NCBI RefSeq assembly: GCF_004798865.1
Contig: NW_025336087.1
Coordinates: 16,425,393-16,489,392 of the forward strand
Length of the DNA: 64,000 nucleotides
Origin: Varanus komodoensis
Taxonomy: Eukaryota; Chordata; Lepidosauria; Squamata; Varanidae
Direction of reading: 5' to 3'
The notes under the pieces are model-generated. The model was not told the origin of the DNA and did no database searches. It saw only the letters and a program-made list of their open reading frames with translations. Every line of letters starts with the position of its first letter. Position 1 is the stretch's first letter. Below, one piece after another: positions 40,320-50,999 of the stretch. Position numbers and translations under genes: made by a program.

Positions 40320-40339
40320 CAGTATATACACGTCATTTT

Positions 40340-42100
40340 GTATAAAAATACACTAGTGTAGGTTTTATCACTCTTTGTACTGTTTGTACCAAAATATACA
40401 TTTCAGTCATTTTAATACCAGAACATGGTCCACTCCTGTTAATTTGTGCCTATTTTTGATCAGGTGTCATGCCAAGGTAAGTGAGAAAAGGGGAAACAAA
40501 GAATTGTTGAATCTCAGCTTATTCAAATAAAGGCCCACATTTTCCTCAAAGGATTTGGAAATAGGGATATTCTTTCCAAAGTAAAAGTGATCTATATGTA
40601 TAAAAGGCTTTTAAAAAATAACCACTTGGCTTTCTGCTGAATGAGAAAGTTTCTCCCTGTCTTCATAGCTGTTTTCTTTGTAAAGTCTGTAGCATTTATC
40701 CAGACAGGTAGTGGGTGTACATAGGCCCCAGCTGCATTTTACCCTTCGTACAATGATTCCCTGTTCTCAGAGTCACTTGTTGATGCATAAGCAATGTTCT
40801 TCAGTTTACTGGACTGAAGCCTTGTGCCCTCACTGCCATCTCTTTCTTTGTAAATGCAGGAAAGTATTAAGACTATATAATGATTCCTGTTTTCCTGCCA
40901 AAAAGTTTGGATCTGTTGCATTCACACCCAAGTGTGTACAATCCAAGGAACATATGCAAAATATCATTGTTTTGTGTGTGTTCTGAGTGAGCATGTTCCC
41001 CTCTTCATCGCTTCCTCTTCTTTCCTTCAGACTTACACAAACTTACCTGAAGAAGCTGGGGAAATGGCCTTCAAGAATGGTGGCAAGTATTCCATTTCTG
41101 TGGTGGGCTGTCCTTTCCACCTTTTCCAAGGGACTGAGTCCCAGCATCCCTGTGGGAACATGACACCATTTGTGCTGTCTCCTTCTGCAGACCTTCCCCG
41201 CTGTATCTTCATTCCCAAGGTCATGCACAATAACAAACAGGCTAAAATTATGTTCCAATTTCACTCCACATAGACAGTGTAATCAGAGCTCAAGTTCATT
41301 AAGAATCCCTCATCAAGAAATTGGAGCTGTGAACTCTGAGCCTTAAGTTTGGACTTAAGTTCTAGCCAAGCGAGCTATTCCAAACTGCATGCCTGGGTCT
41401 CCAAATCCTTTTCAGGCTTAGCAAAGACAGGACATATAGAACATTAGGTCCTGTGCTTTAGCACAGTAAAAAAAATCTGGATTGGCCAGGTTTAAATACA
41501 CAGAGAAGTTTAAGTACTTCTGTCTTTGCCTGGTCAACACAGCAAAGTCTCCAGGTTAAGTGCAATGACTGCAAAATCACTGAAGTCATGAATTGGGGTC
41601 TGTGGTTTGCCTATTCCAAAAGGAAGAATGTGTGTACAAACACAAAGAGGCTACTCCAGTGTCTACTTAAGGCCTGATTTATAAAGCATGAAGACAGTGT
41701 GCAAGGCCCTGACTTATGAAAATGTTCCACGTGCAGCTGGTCATGTTCAGTGCACTTACCACTTGTGCTGCTGGCCCATTTGAATGAAATATTCACTTGC
41801 TGGTGCACACATGACCACACTTCATACTGGAATGGCAATGATCCACATGAACAAGCTGGCACATGTGGGGCATACATTTAAACATGAGCTGCTGTTTATG
41901 GAGGTAAAGCTCTAATCCCAAATTCAGAAGCAAACTGGGCTTATTTGGAAAGATTTAGTAGATGGCCAAATTGAATTGGGGCTCCTTCAAAGCTGACCCA
42001 ATTAAAATCTGAATGCTCCTGCAGAATCAGGATTTGGAAGGATACAGAGACATGGACCATCTGAAATGACAACACATCTTGGCTTAAATTACCCACTGGG
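40340..42100. other. Intergenic stretch after VCAN
   Basis: No coding exon or named repeat is seen. The open frames at 40932-41273 and 41611-41877 have no recognisable family features. The VCAN transcript could extend past 40340 if a later signal is used. Confidence 0.6.
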
Positions 42101-42203
42101 GATCTTGTGTCATGGGGGGCACGGCTGGTGGCATTTTTGCACAGTGTCTTTAAGCATCTGCTTTGCTGTGGCTTGTTCTGTCATGCAAACACAGGCAGCT
42201 GGG

Positions 42204-42312
42204 GTTGTTTGAGGGTTAGACAATCCTCAAATAATCCTCATATAATGTGTGGGTTGATTGTTTGTACAACCCTCAAACAATCCCTGACACTTGGGATACA
42301 TCATTTTTTGGA
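42204..42312. repeat. Inverted and direct repeats of a CCTCAAA word
   Basis: TTGTTTGAGGGTT (42205-42217) and AACCCTCAAACAA (42268-42280) are perfect 13-base inverted copies. The word ATCCTCAAA/ACCCTCAAA recurs at 42223, 42269 and 42315, with ATCCTCATA at 42233. The family is unknown. Confidence 0.6.
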
Positions 42313-42439
42313 AATCCTCAAACTGCAAAAGTACTCTTACAAAAAATTCCCTGAACTTCAGCTGCTACTGAAGCAGTGGCAGCCTCAGAGGAGGCAACTA
42401 TCCCTGCAACATCATCCTATTCTGCCAAGAAATTTTAAA

Positions 42440-42815
42440 AGTTCTAAGGAAACTGCACTAGTTCCCTATTGATTTCAAGACTCACTTTGAAATATTAAGT
42501 TTAAAGCTCTAGATAATTTAGGATTAGGCTATCGAAAGGACTGCCTGATCATGATGTGCAGGAGATGCCTCTTGAGGACATCATTACCCAGGGAGGCCTG
42601 TGTTAAAGGAATTTCTTCTGTGCCACTCTGAAATTATAGCATGGATTCCCTCAAGAGCTCTTATGAGCCACAACTCTTGACTTTTGGAAAAGTGTGAAGA
42701 TGCAGCTTTCTAATGATGTAGTCAGTTGAACATTCCACAGCTTTATTTTTCAGTTTGTGACCTGCCTTGGTATGCTTTTGAGCAAGTAAGGCAGAATGTT
42801 AATGTTAATATCAAT
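42440..42815 (+). mobile_element. L2-like LINE 3' coding remnant with tail
   Basis: A decayed frame reads L-P-I-D-F-K near 42461, then 'gaaatattaagtttaaagct' and 'tttaggattaggctatcg', 'aggactgcctgatcatgatg'. This follows the post-RT region (…R-I-D-F-K-…-Y-K-A-L-…-G) common to L2-like LINEs. The stretch ends in 'ggcagaatgttaatg' and an ATCAATCAATAAA tail. Many stops are present. Confidence 0.6.
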
Positions 42816-42844
42816 CAATAAAGACTTTATGTCCTATGCGCACA

Positions 42845-42890
42845 CTCTTTCTCTGTCTCTGTCTCTGTCTCTTCCTGTCTTTGCTTGTCT
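42845..42890. repeat. (CTCTGT)n microsatellite
   Basis: Imperfect CTCTGT units. A short Leu/Ser-rich open frame over it is only the repeat translated. Confidence 0.8.
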
Positions 42891-43897
42891 CTGCTTTTGT
42901 ATTGTCTCTTCCTGGTTTCTGTTTCCTTCATTGCTCTGTCATAGAATTATTTCTGATTAAAAGGCCAAGTCTTTCTTTGTTTTCACACTTAAGGATATAC
43001 TTGACATATATCAGCACCATTCAAAAGCCCTTCAAATGCATGTAGGGAGGAGGGTTATAACTGCTTGCACCTTCTGGCCTCAATCTCTTCTCAAGCTTCC
43101 ATATGTACTTCTGATGTAGTGTTTGCAAGAGTCTGTGGTCACAGAAAATGTGCAAGCAATAGGCTGTATTTATCTAACTGAGGACTCTTGAATAGGTAGG
43201 GACTTGTCCATAATCACAGAACAGGCATGTTGTAAACACAGGCATTGTACCAAACATATGTACAAGGCAGAAGCATGGGACATGATTTGCCATCCCACTG
43301 GGGCTAAAGTTTAGCTACAGGTTTCCCTCCATTTAGAAATCACTTTCTCAGGGAATCTTCCAAACTGAGCTGAGTTTAATGGTTGTGCAAAACTCTGTTC
43401 AGAACAAGCCCTGATAGCCTTAACGATGTGGCAATCCATTGGAAATAAAAGTTAGTTATGAGACCCATTGTGGTGACACCTGATCCCATGATGACATTCA
43501 ATATGCTGTCCCATACATTGGCAAGAGTGGTCCACACTCACTCCATTAATTTGCTTTTGCTTTTTCTACATTTATGTTTTAAGTCATGGGAGAAATCCAA
43601 CACCACCTCTTTGTTTAAATATACAGCAAGAAAAGGTTTTATACACAGAAATATATCCATGAAAGATATAAAAACCAAGAATGGTGGGGTTTGCCAAGAA
43701 GCATCTGGGTTCTCAGTCTTTCTAGAAAGTGGCAAATGAATAAGTCGTTCCTCTACTTTGTTTTGAAACATGCAGAAGGAACATTCTTTTGACTTAAGAA
43801 TATAGTATGAGATCTCTGAAAGATGTAGGCAATTCCTGCTTTCCAGTTGCATGTACTGAATTTAAGTCTGTCTGTCCATCTGTCTCTTTCCTTCTTG

Positions 43898-43900
<3 letters not shown>

Positions 43901-43985
<85 letters not shown>
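43901..43985. repeat. Compound (AC)n(AG)n microsatellite
   Basis: About 19 AC units run directly into about 23 AG units, immediately before a SINE head at 43985. Confidence 0.97.
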
Positions 43986-43988
<3 letters not shown>

Positions 43989-44145
43989 CAGCTCACTTGC
44001 AGAGAGTACACATTGCATGTGTAAGGTCCCTGGTTCAATCTCCATTTAAAGGAGCTGCAACAGCAGAGCTGGGAAACAAATCCAGATAACTGAAGATTTA
44101 ATGGCCTAGTGCCTGATCCAATATAAGAAACTTGGCATGTACAAA
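43985..44145 (+). mobile_element. tRNA-derived SINE (family 2), plus orientation
   Basis: The head 'attacagctcacttgcagag' (A-box region of a tRNA-like gene) and 'aaggtccctggttcaatctc' (B box GGTTCAATC) is followed by 'catttaaaggagctgcaac' and 'cctgatccaatataagaaac', the family's right part. Confidence 0.75.
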
Positions 44146-45084
44146 TAATAGTCATACAAATGCAGTTAGTTTTACTATGAGAACAAGGCTAGTGTCAAGG
44201 GAAGACATAGCTGGGCTTTTGCCAAGCACACCCAGCTGAGTAGGAGTTCACTGACTAGAAGCCCTTAGAAGGGTTCCTCCTCTCTGCCATTGCAAGTCGC
44301 TGGCTCACCTGTGGTTTGCTCTGGCCCAGAAGACTGTTGGGGTGAGAAAGAGTGTGAGGTGCAACCACTGCTGCCTTGTTTACTGACCCTCCACCTGTCA
44401 AGCAGGAAACTGGTAGTAATGGTGAAGAGAGGAGGAGAAGCAACAGTAGCTCTTGTAGTGGCAATGAGGAGGAGGACTCATTATGAGAGGATCCCATTGA
44501 GAACAAGGGTTTTGCCAAGTGCCCTCAAGAGCCTGGAGCTGGCACCTTCGGAAAGGAAAAGGGATTAGATAAGTTAATGAACAATGAGGTTGTCAATGGC
44601 ACATAAACCCTTCAGGATAAGAAGTAGCTTGTCTTTGAATTCCAGTAGTCAGAGAACAGCAGGGGTAGGCAGATGTTGTCCTCACACTTCCAGTCTTACT
44701 GTGGATGGCTAGTGGAAATGTGATGGTGGACTTGGCAGGAATTTTGCCTGGCCATGCAAGGCTGTTTTATGTTTTAATCTTGCATTTTTCATTCTGAGGT
44801 TAATGGCACATTCTACATGAAGGTATGCAACAAAGCTGCAACCATTGTGGTTGTTGTTCAGTAAAAACACTGTTGAGGGGCTGCAATGCCGAGCAGATAG
44901 CCTACAATAGGAAGTATTGGTGAAGCCTTTTCCCAGCAGCCATTCTGCTTATTGGAGTCACCTCCTGGCAATAATTCCTCTTCATTGTATGCATTTCTAG
45001 AGGCACATTGACTCTTGTGAAACTCTTCCTCTTGTTGTGCAGAAGCAATTTTGAAACCAACCAACCAACCCTGAAGGAACCATA

Positions 45085-45250
45085 GAAACCTCCCTTATAC
45101 CAAGTCAGATAATGTATCAATTGATTGGTAATGGGTTTACAAGGTTTTAGACAGGAAATTTCTCCAGTCCTGCCTGAAGGATGCCAAAGAAGATCTTCAG
45201 ACTTTCTGCAAGCAAACCAGTGCTCTACCAGTGAACTAAAGGCCTTTTAG
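45085..45250 (-). mobile_element. tRNA-derived SINE (family 2), minus orientation
   Basis: The + strand shows 'cccttataccaagtcagata', 'aggttttagacaggaaattt', 'cagtcctgcctgaaggatgc' and 'agtgctctaccagtgaacta' in order, the reverse complement of the SINE at 43985. The two copies lie about 1 kb apart in opposite orientation. Confidence 0.75.
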
Positions 45251-45259
45251 GCCTCCCTC

Positions 45260-46470
45260 CATTCAACTTCTTAGTCTTCATAGACTGCTTTTAATTAACA
45301 AACAAAATGCATCAAGGCTTTCTTACAGGCTTAAAAAAACTTTAAAACTTAACTTTACTAGCCCCTTCATCTCAAATCCACCAAATTCTATAATATAAAC
45401 TACTAGAGCTTCACTAGACAGGGCCGTGACATTGTTTTTCATTTGTACCATAAAGTGTTGGGAAATAAATCGAATCATTTCTATACACACCACTTTTTTT
45501 GTTTCAGAGTTAACTGCACTGCTATTAAGGAAAACAGCCAAAATTAATAAGGAAGTTTTCAAAGAACTTGATGGCTCAGGATAGCTTTTTTGGTTTATGG
45601 TGCCAAAGTCTCTTCCAAGAAAAAGAGTGAAAGCCAAGAAACATTGTAGCATATGGATATCATTAGTGTTTGAAGAACTGGGTTGTAGGAGTGATGTCTC
45701 AGACAAAACTAATTTGGACCAGCAGCTGAATAATAGCTATCAGAAAAATTGTCAGAAGAACCACCCCTACTCCAGGACTTGCCCATGAAGCAATCTTTAT
45801 TTCTGTAGCCTGCAGGCACAAGCAGAAAAAGGTCATTTTCCATCACTTCCCCATCCCAAGATTTGAAAGAACAAAAGCCAAAACATAACCCTTTCACTTA
45901 TACCTCTGCTGCAACCTCTCTCTCTCTCCCCCCCCCCACCTAAATGGTTCCGAATTCTCCAGGGTGCAGGGTGGTAGTGAGATCCTTGAGGTTTGTACTG
46001 CGTGGTAAACCAGAGTTGACCAGATGGAGAGGAGGGTTGTGCATTTAGTGGTTGTACATAGGAAGGGCATTTTGGCAAAAGCAGCTTGCAAACAAAGCTG
46101 CACCTGCCAAAATTTTCTTGAACAGCTCTTGGCGCAAGGCTTGGCATCTGAGCATCACCCTAGAGCCCTGCTGAGCATGTTAGCTTGAAAACCAAAAGGA
46201 AAGAAAAAGCAGGCCCTGGCAGTGAGCACAGGGAGAAAGCGACATGACAAGATGTTGCTGCACAGACTAACTACTCTTCACTTCTCACACTACAGTGGTG
46301 CCCGTATATACCGCAATTTCCCACCTTTGCAGGATGTGTGGAGCGCAGCACAGGCTATGTGTCATGCTATGGATGTCACATTATGTACAGAAAGCAAATG
46401 CATTGATGAATGCTTAGGGAGCCCTGAGAAGCATTCTCTGATGTCCTGCTCCCTAAGTTTTGTTCTTGGG
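45260..46470. other. Intergenic stretch without recognised features
   Basis: It contains open frames of up to 127 codons on the minus strand (45323-45706), none with family features. A C-run (45930-45938) and short CT tract (45916-45930) are present. Confidence 0.6.
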
Positions 46471-46474
46471 TGCT

Positions 46475-46640
46475 GTGCCCAATGGTTAAGCACATGAGAG
46501 CTGTGGACCAGCAGGACCCTCCTTCGAATCTCACCTCAGCCACGCATTCAAAGTCAGTCTCAGTCAGTCTCATTCCCAGTTGGTCTCAAGCTCCTCTCTG
46601 CATTCTGAGGGTAGCAATACTGGTCATTCTTCCCTATTCA
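46475..46640 (+). mobile_element. Possible tRNA-derived SINE
   Basis: 'gcccaatggttaagcacatg' is A-box-like and 'ccctccttcgaatctcacct' B-box-like, spaced as in a tRNA. They are followed by 'cagccacgcattcaaagtca', which matches the body of family 1 only loosely. Confidence 0.5.
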
Positions 46641-46649
46641 GAGATAATG

Positions 46650-47780
46650 TGCAGCAAATGGAAAACACCTGAATAGATATTAATTGTGAGGATCTGGTGG
46701 CTATTATAATGGATTCCATTCCTCCAAAGTATCAAGCCTGGTGCTGGTGTACTAACTAACACCAAATAAGCTCAGAAATGCCCCCCCCCCCCCCGTGCGT
46801 TGATCTGCTACTACATGTAATTCATCCCTCTTATCCACGTCTAAGAAATACAGTTTGGAAGACATTTTTTTCTTCCACTAACTGCAATTTGAGCAGCCTC
46901 CACTAGATGTCAGACAGAGGTGGTTTATTGCACTGCATCTATTCAGAGATCTTCTTGGAGAAGGGTTGCGTATTGGCCTTTTTCTGCTGAATGAAGAATG
47001 GGAACGTTTATTCATAATACCACTCGTGGCATCGATCTCCCATTTGAATAGATGGAAAAGCTTCCTTCAGTTATCCTAGAACTGAATTGCACCTCCAATG
47101 GAATGCAGTGAATGGGGCTCTCCACTGAACTAGAACCAACCACAGATTAAGGCTTTCTGCATAAAAGAAGGGTTCAAAATGACAAGCTAAATGTGCATTT
47201 TGTGCCATGAAGTAAGAAGGGAAGTGGAGACCCATTTTTGTTACACTGATGGGACTATGCCAGTGGAGGTAGGCCTGTTTATTTTTCTTTCTTCAGCTTG
47301 ATTGACCCGCCATAGTCATCTCTAATTCCAGCAATTAATACTAAACACAACATGCCATTTCCAAAGTGAAGTATGTCCTACAAAAACAACAGCTATGTCA
47401 AAACTAATTTAGGGAGTAGAATTAGAATTTATATGAATACAAATGGAAAGGGCAAGTTCAAAATGTGTACAATTTTAGTCTGACATGATTAATTGCATAT
47501 TGTCTCACATAAGATTATAAAGAGGTTAACCTATAAATTTGATTTTGTATGTATCTACACAGGCTTGACATAAATATGTAAAAAAGAAGAAGAAAATATG
47601 ACTCCATTACTGATGGCACATAACCTTTAGGAACAAGCCTTTATGCCTGAATATTAAAAGGTTATGCATAAATTATCTGATTGTGGAGAGCAGAGTGAGG
47701 CATTAATACCCTTTGCCTGAGGACACTGCAAAACTGTTCTCTGTCAAGCAAACTTATTAAATAGCTTTTTAATCAAATCA
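46650..47780. other. Intergenic AT-rich stretch
   Basis: A C-run lies at 46783-46794. From about 47400 to 47720 the sequence is AT-rich, with homeodomain-like TAAT and TTATGCATAA words and without repeat landmarks; it could be a non-coding regulatory region, which cannot be shown from one genome. No gene is seen. Confidence 0.45.
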
Positions 47781-47785
47781 ATAAT

Positions 47786-48360
47786 TCACAACTGGTGGAT
47801 CATCTTACAAGAAGCTGGGAGCCAGGCATGCTGAACAAGAATAACAGGGAGGGCACGATCCAGCATCCTCGACAGAGAAAGAGAGAGGCTGATGTGCTTC
47901 CGACCAAGGCCACAAAGCACGGTGGCAGCCATCTCTGCCGTGTCCTCTAGACAGCCATCCTTGGTGGTCTTGATGAAGCACTGCAGAGGGGAGGGAAGGA
48001 GGCTGGGCTGCCATTGGGCCATACCTAAGCTATTGGTGCCAGAGTCCTCCCCTCCTGACACCTCCTCCGCCTTGCCTCTTTGGCCCTCTTCAACTGGTAT
48101 GGTTTGTTCCGAATGAGCTGCATGGAGAATGGGAGGACCCCCACCCCCCATTCTGAGGTCACAGGACCTGTTCTGAGGAGGCAGGACCTCAGAGCTAGGA
48201 CTCCCTGGAATCCCATGGCAATGTCAGGCAACCGTAGGATTGTGTTGGGTGGAGGTGTGGATCAGCACAACACTATGGCCAGCACATCAGAAGTCAGCAT
48301 AGCAGGAGAAATTTCATTTTGGAAAACCTCATTACTTTTGTCCCAATCCAGAAAGGCCTC
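47786..48360. other. Moderately GC-rich intergenic patch, unidentified
   Basis: It stands out in composition from its AT-rich surroundings. The minus strand has a 121-codon open frame (47786-48151), with overlapping open frames in other phases on both strands, as expected of GC-rich sequence. I recognise no domain in any of them. It may be an unknown repeat. Confidence 0.4.
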
Positions 48361-48471
48361 ATACTAAGCACATTACCTTTACTTTTTGAAATCCTGTGAC
48401 AATATAGATAGAATGGTAATATCTGATGAAATCGCTGTGAAATGAAGAATTGTTGGTACATGTTCTATGTG

Positions 48472-48556
48472 TTCAATTCTATACATGTTTATGTAGAATT
48501 AAATCTCAGTGAATTCCATGGGGATTGTTCCCAGGAAAGTGCTCTTAGGTTTGCAG
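48472..48556. repeat. Short palindromic interspersed repeat (about 80 bp family)
   Basis: 'attctatacatgtttatgta', 'gaattaaatctcagtgaatt', 'ccatggggattgttcccagg' and 'aaagtgctcttaggtttgca' follow the family order (…catgtctactcagaagtaag…tggggcttactcccagg…aggattgcag). Confidence 0.6.
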
Positions 48557-48559
48557 CTT

Positions 48560-50110
48560 GGGTTGTGAAACTAGGGTTATCTTTCTACCTGATATTTCCC
48601 TCAATTACACTCCAGCTCTTTGGAGGCCTCAGTTCTGGTGTTGAGGAGAAATGCTTGCCTGCATCATGACCTCAGGTGGAATCTCTGAACCTTTGGCCCT
48701 GATATCCTGTCCCAGAGTCAATAGGTTCAGGACTTAGTGTGAAGAGAGCAAAAGCCATACAGTGGCTTCATGAGCAAAGCATGCCTCTTTATTCAGGCAG
48801 ATTCTGAATAGTCTGGTGGGTGTTTTCACCATTGCCCAAACACAGAACCTGTCATCAGTTTATAAAATTCAAAATAGCTTATGATTGCAGATTTGCATGA
48901 TCAATGAGAGAGAGAGTGATGTTGAAGGAATTTAAGATGTCAGAGTGGGCACTTTGCCCTATTTCCTTGGTAGAGAAATCTTTTTTAGTTGTTGCAACAC
49001 AAACAGTTCTTTGCAAGAGCTGAAAACCTGGATAGAACAAAGCTTCCAGTATGCCTTAATGCAATTTATGAGGAAATAAGAGTTATACTCACATATACAA
49101 GTATTTTCCATGTAAAGTTTTATTTTTCTCTTGTTTGCAACATTTTTTTTCCTTTAGTTATAATTTTCCTCTCTATCTTAACCATGTTTTCGGATTGGCA
49201 AGCAAGTGAGGCAGAGACTCATCTAAGATTGCTTCCTGAGCTCCAGAACTTGTCTTACTTTACTCCAGTGAGTTATCCTGGAGAAGAGACAGAGAAGTGC
49301 ATTGTGAAGACAAAAGTAATTTTTGATAAATTGGTTTTGCTGTGTGGCCATGTATGTGTGGTATAAAACCAGCAGCAAATGCCAGGCCAAACCAAAGCGC
49401 CCACAGCCAAAAATGTCAAGGAAAATGTTTCAGGTCTTTTTTTTCCTACCACAGTCAGTTTGAAATAGTCATAGAAAATTCCTCTTGAAGGTAAATGCAG
49501 AAATGTTCTGTGTAAATGTTTTATTTAAGGGTGTGGAGAGGGAATCACCTTCCTCACACACCCTAGAAATATGCTGGGGAAAGTGGTACGTTATTTTGGA
49601 CGGTTGCTTGAAAGCTGAGAACAAAGACACACTGTAACTTTATTTTGCTTGCTGGCTAAGTTGCTTGAATGGTTTTGCCAAGGACAAGCATTTATAGTTT
49701 ATTCAGTTAGTGCAAGAATGAATGTGCTTAACTTTCCCCATCAAAATTAACGGGATTTGAAAGTGTTTACCTTTGGGTGGATTATACCCATTGAAAGAAA
49801 AAAAAAAAAGATAGAGAGAAATCTTCATTTTCCTAGCCTAAATTTAAACTTCTTTTAAGCCTACCTGGTAGGTTATATGAATATGTTTGCCATGTGTGGA
49901 GACTTTGTGTGAAATTCCACAGTTTCCAGTCGTTGCTTATGGAAACTGGCACAACCACTGGTTGGCACTATGGCAATTCTAGTCTGTTTTTCTGACTTAG
50001 CACTCTCAATCGCCACTTACTTGAGGCAAATTTGATGAGAAAATGACATAAAGCTTGTATGACTCAGCCCAGAACTTCTCTTTCATTCGAGCTAAATGGA
50101 CCCTATCATG
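48560..50110. other. Intergenic stretch without recognised features
   Basis: An open frame of 125 codons (48989-49366) has a hydrophobic middle but no family resemblance, and chance is the simplest reading. An A-run lies at 49798-49809. Confidence 0.6.
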
Positions 50111-50111
50111 C

Positions 50112-50400
50112 TGTTGTTGGTTGTGGTTACATGCCATGATGTACCTCTGACTTATGGCAACCCAAAGTCTTCTCTGGTGAGTCTAACCATTATATGATGT
50201 GCCCAGAGCACACAGCTGTCTCAGTTGCATCATTTTAACTTCCAGAGAAAATTTTGGCTTCATTTGAGAGGGTCCACTCGTTCACCTTTCTATCTGTCCA
50301 GGGTATGTGTGAAGCTCTCCTCACCACCATCTGTCAAATGCATCTATTTAATTCAGCTTGCTTCACTCTCCAGCTGTTGGATGTTCACTAACAAGGGCAC
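50112..50400 (-). mobile_element. BovB-like RTE LINE fragment, minus orientation
   Basis: The + strand shows 'tctgacttatggcaacccaa', 'aacttccagagaaaattttg', 'gcttcatttgagagggtcca', 'ctgtccagggtatgtgtgaa', 'gctctcctcaccaccatctg', 'tcaaatgcatctatttaatt' and 'cttcactctccagctg', in the order seen in reverse-complemented BovB LINEs of squamates as I recall. It is a diverged, truncated copy. Confidence 0.6.
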
Positions 50401-50737
50401 ACTGCAAGATAGATGACAACGTAATCTGTCACTGAAAGGAAATTGTGATGCGGCTCCATTTTTCTAGGACAGAGAACCAGAGGCCAAAGTTCAGGGCCAC
50501 ACAGCTCTTGAGCAGCAGGCAAAGAGAATGTGAGGAAACAGAAGCTAACTCTGTTGTATTCTCATCGCCATAATTCTGCTATTATTTCAGTTAAGTTAAC
50601 CTGCAAAAGTGCACCGGCTCAGCATTTTAACATCAGGGTTGGCAAACTTATTGTTCCAACAAATAAAGTTTCTAGAAACAGTTTTAAAGCATGGAATGAT
50701 GGCTGCAGGATATAAGAAACAAGAAATGTCATTCACA

Positions 50738-50990
50738 ACTGAAATAGTATTTTACTTATTTATTAGATTTATATCCTGTCTTTTCCTTTTTTAAAGAATT
50801 CCAAGTGACTTCCTTCATTCTTCTCTTTCTGCTTTCAATCTTATCCCCACAACAACCCTGTGAGGTAGGGTGGGCTGAGAGTCTGTGACTGGCCCAAAGT
50901 CACTCAGCTGGCCTCATGGCTGAGTAGGGACTAGAACCCAGATTGCCTGAGTCCCGGTCCTGTGCTCTTAACCACTGTACCCACACATGG
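50738..50990 (-). mobile_element. tRNA-derived SINE (family 1), minus orientation
   Basis: The + strand reads 'ttatttattagatttatatc', 'caatcttatccccacaacaa', 'ccctgtgaggtagggtgggc', 'tgagagtctgtgactggccc', 'aaagtcactcagctggcctc', 'gactagaacccagattgcct' and 'gtgctcttaaccactgtacc'. This is the best-preserved copy of family 1 in the window. Confidence 0.85.
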
Positions 50991-50999
50991 AAATTTAAT

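Larger units (their letters stand above)
37018..40335 (+). other. VCAN: Putative versican 3' untranslated region
   Basis: Directly after the stop, T-G-G-T-G-A-A-A-G-T-G-G-G and 'gccagccaaagtcctaac' read as in the human VCAN 3' UTR. So do the stretches near 37208 (catttccagcctatcta), 37312-37335, 38015-38120 and 39890-40040 (caccaaagaaacct). These are recalled similarities, not an alignment. They place the UTR end beyond 40 kb. AATAAA hexamers occur at 37084, 37837, 38079, 38234, 38395, 40283 and 40314. The pair at 40283/40314 is the best candidate for the distal cleavage signal and is followed by a T-rich stretch. The one at 38079 could serve a shorter isoform. A pyrimidine microsatellite (37738-37794) and a hAT-like element (38925-39198) are embedded. 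The exact 3' end needs transcript data. Confidence 0.7.

Noticed and set aside
43985-44060. Possible genuine tRNA gene
   Set aside because: The A and B boxes are decayed, no cloverleaf closes, and the sequence runs into a SINE body.
43753-44155. Open frames with Cys-Val or Thr-His runs and Arg-Glu runs
   Set aside because: They are translations of the AC/AG microsatellite and have no coding meaning.
46291-46330. CAGTGGTGCCCG start resembling a second pogo-like element
   Set aside because: No matching inverted end is found in the following kilobase, so the word alone is not enough.
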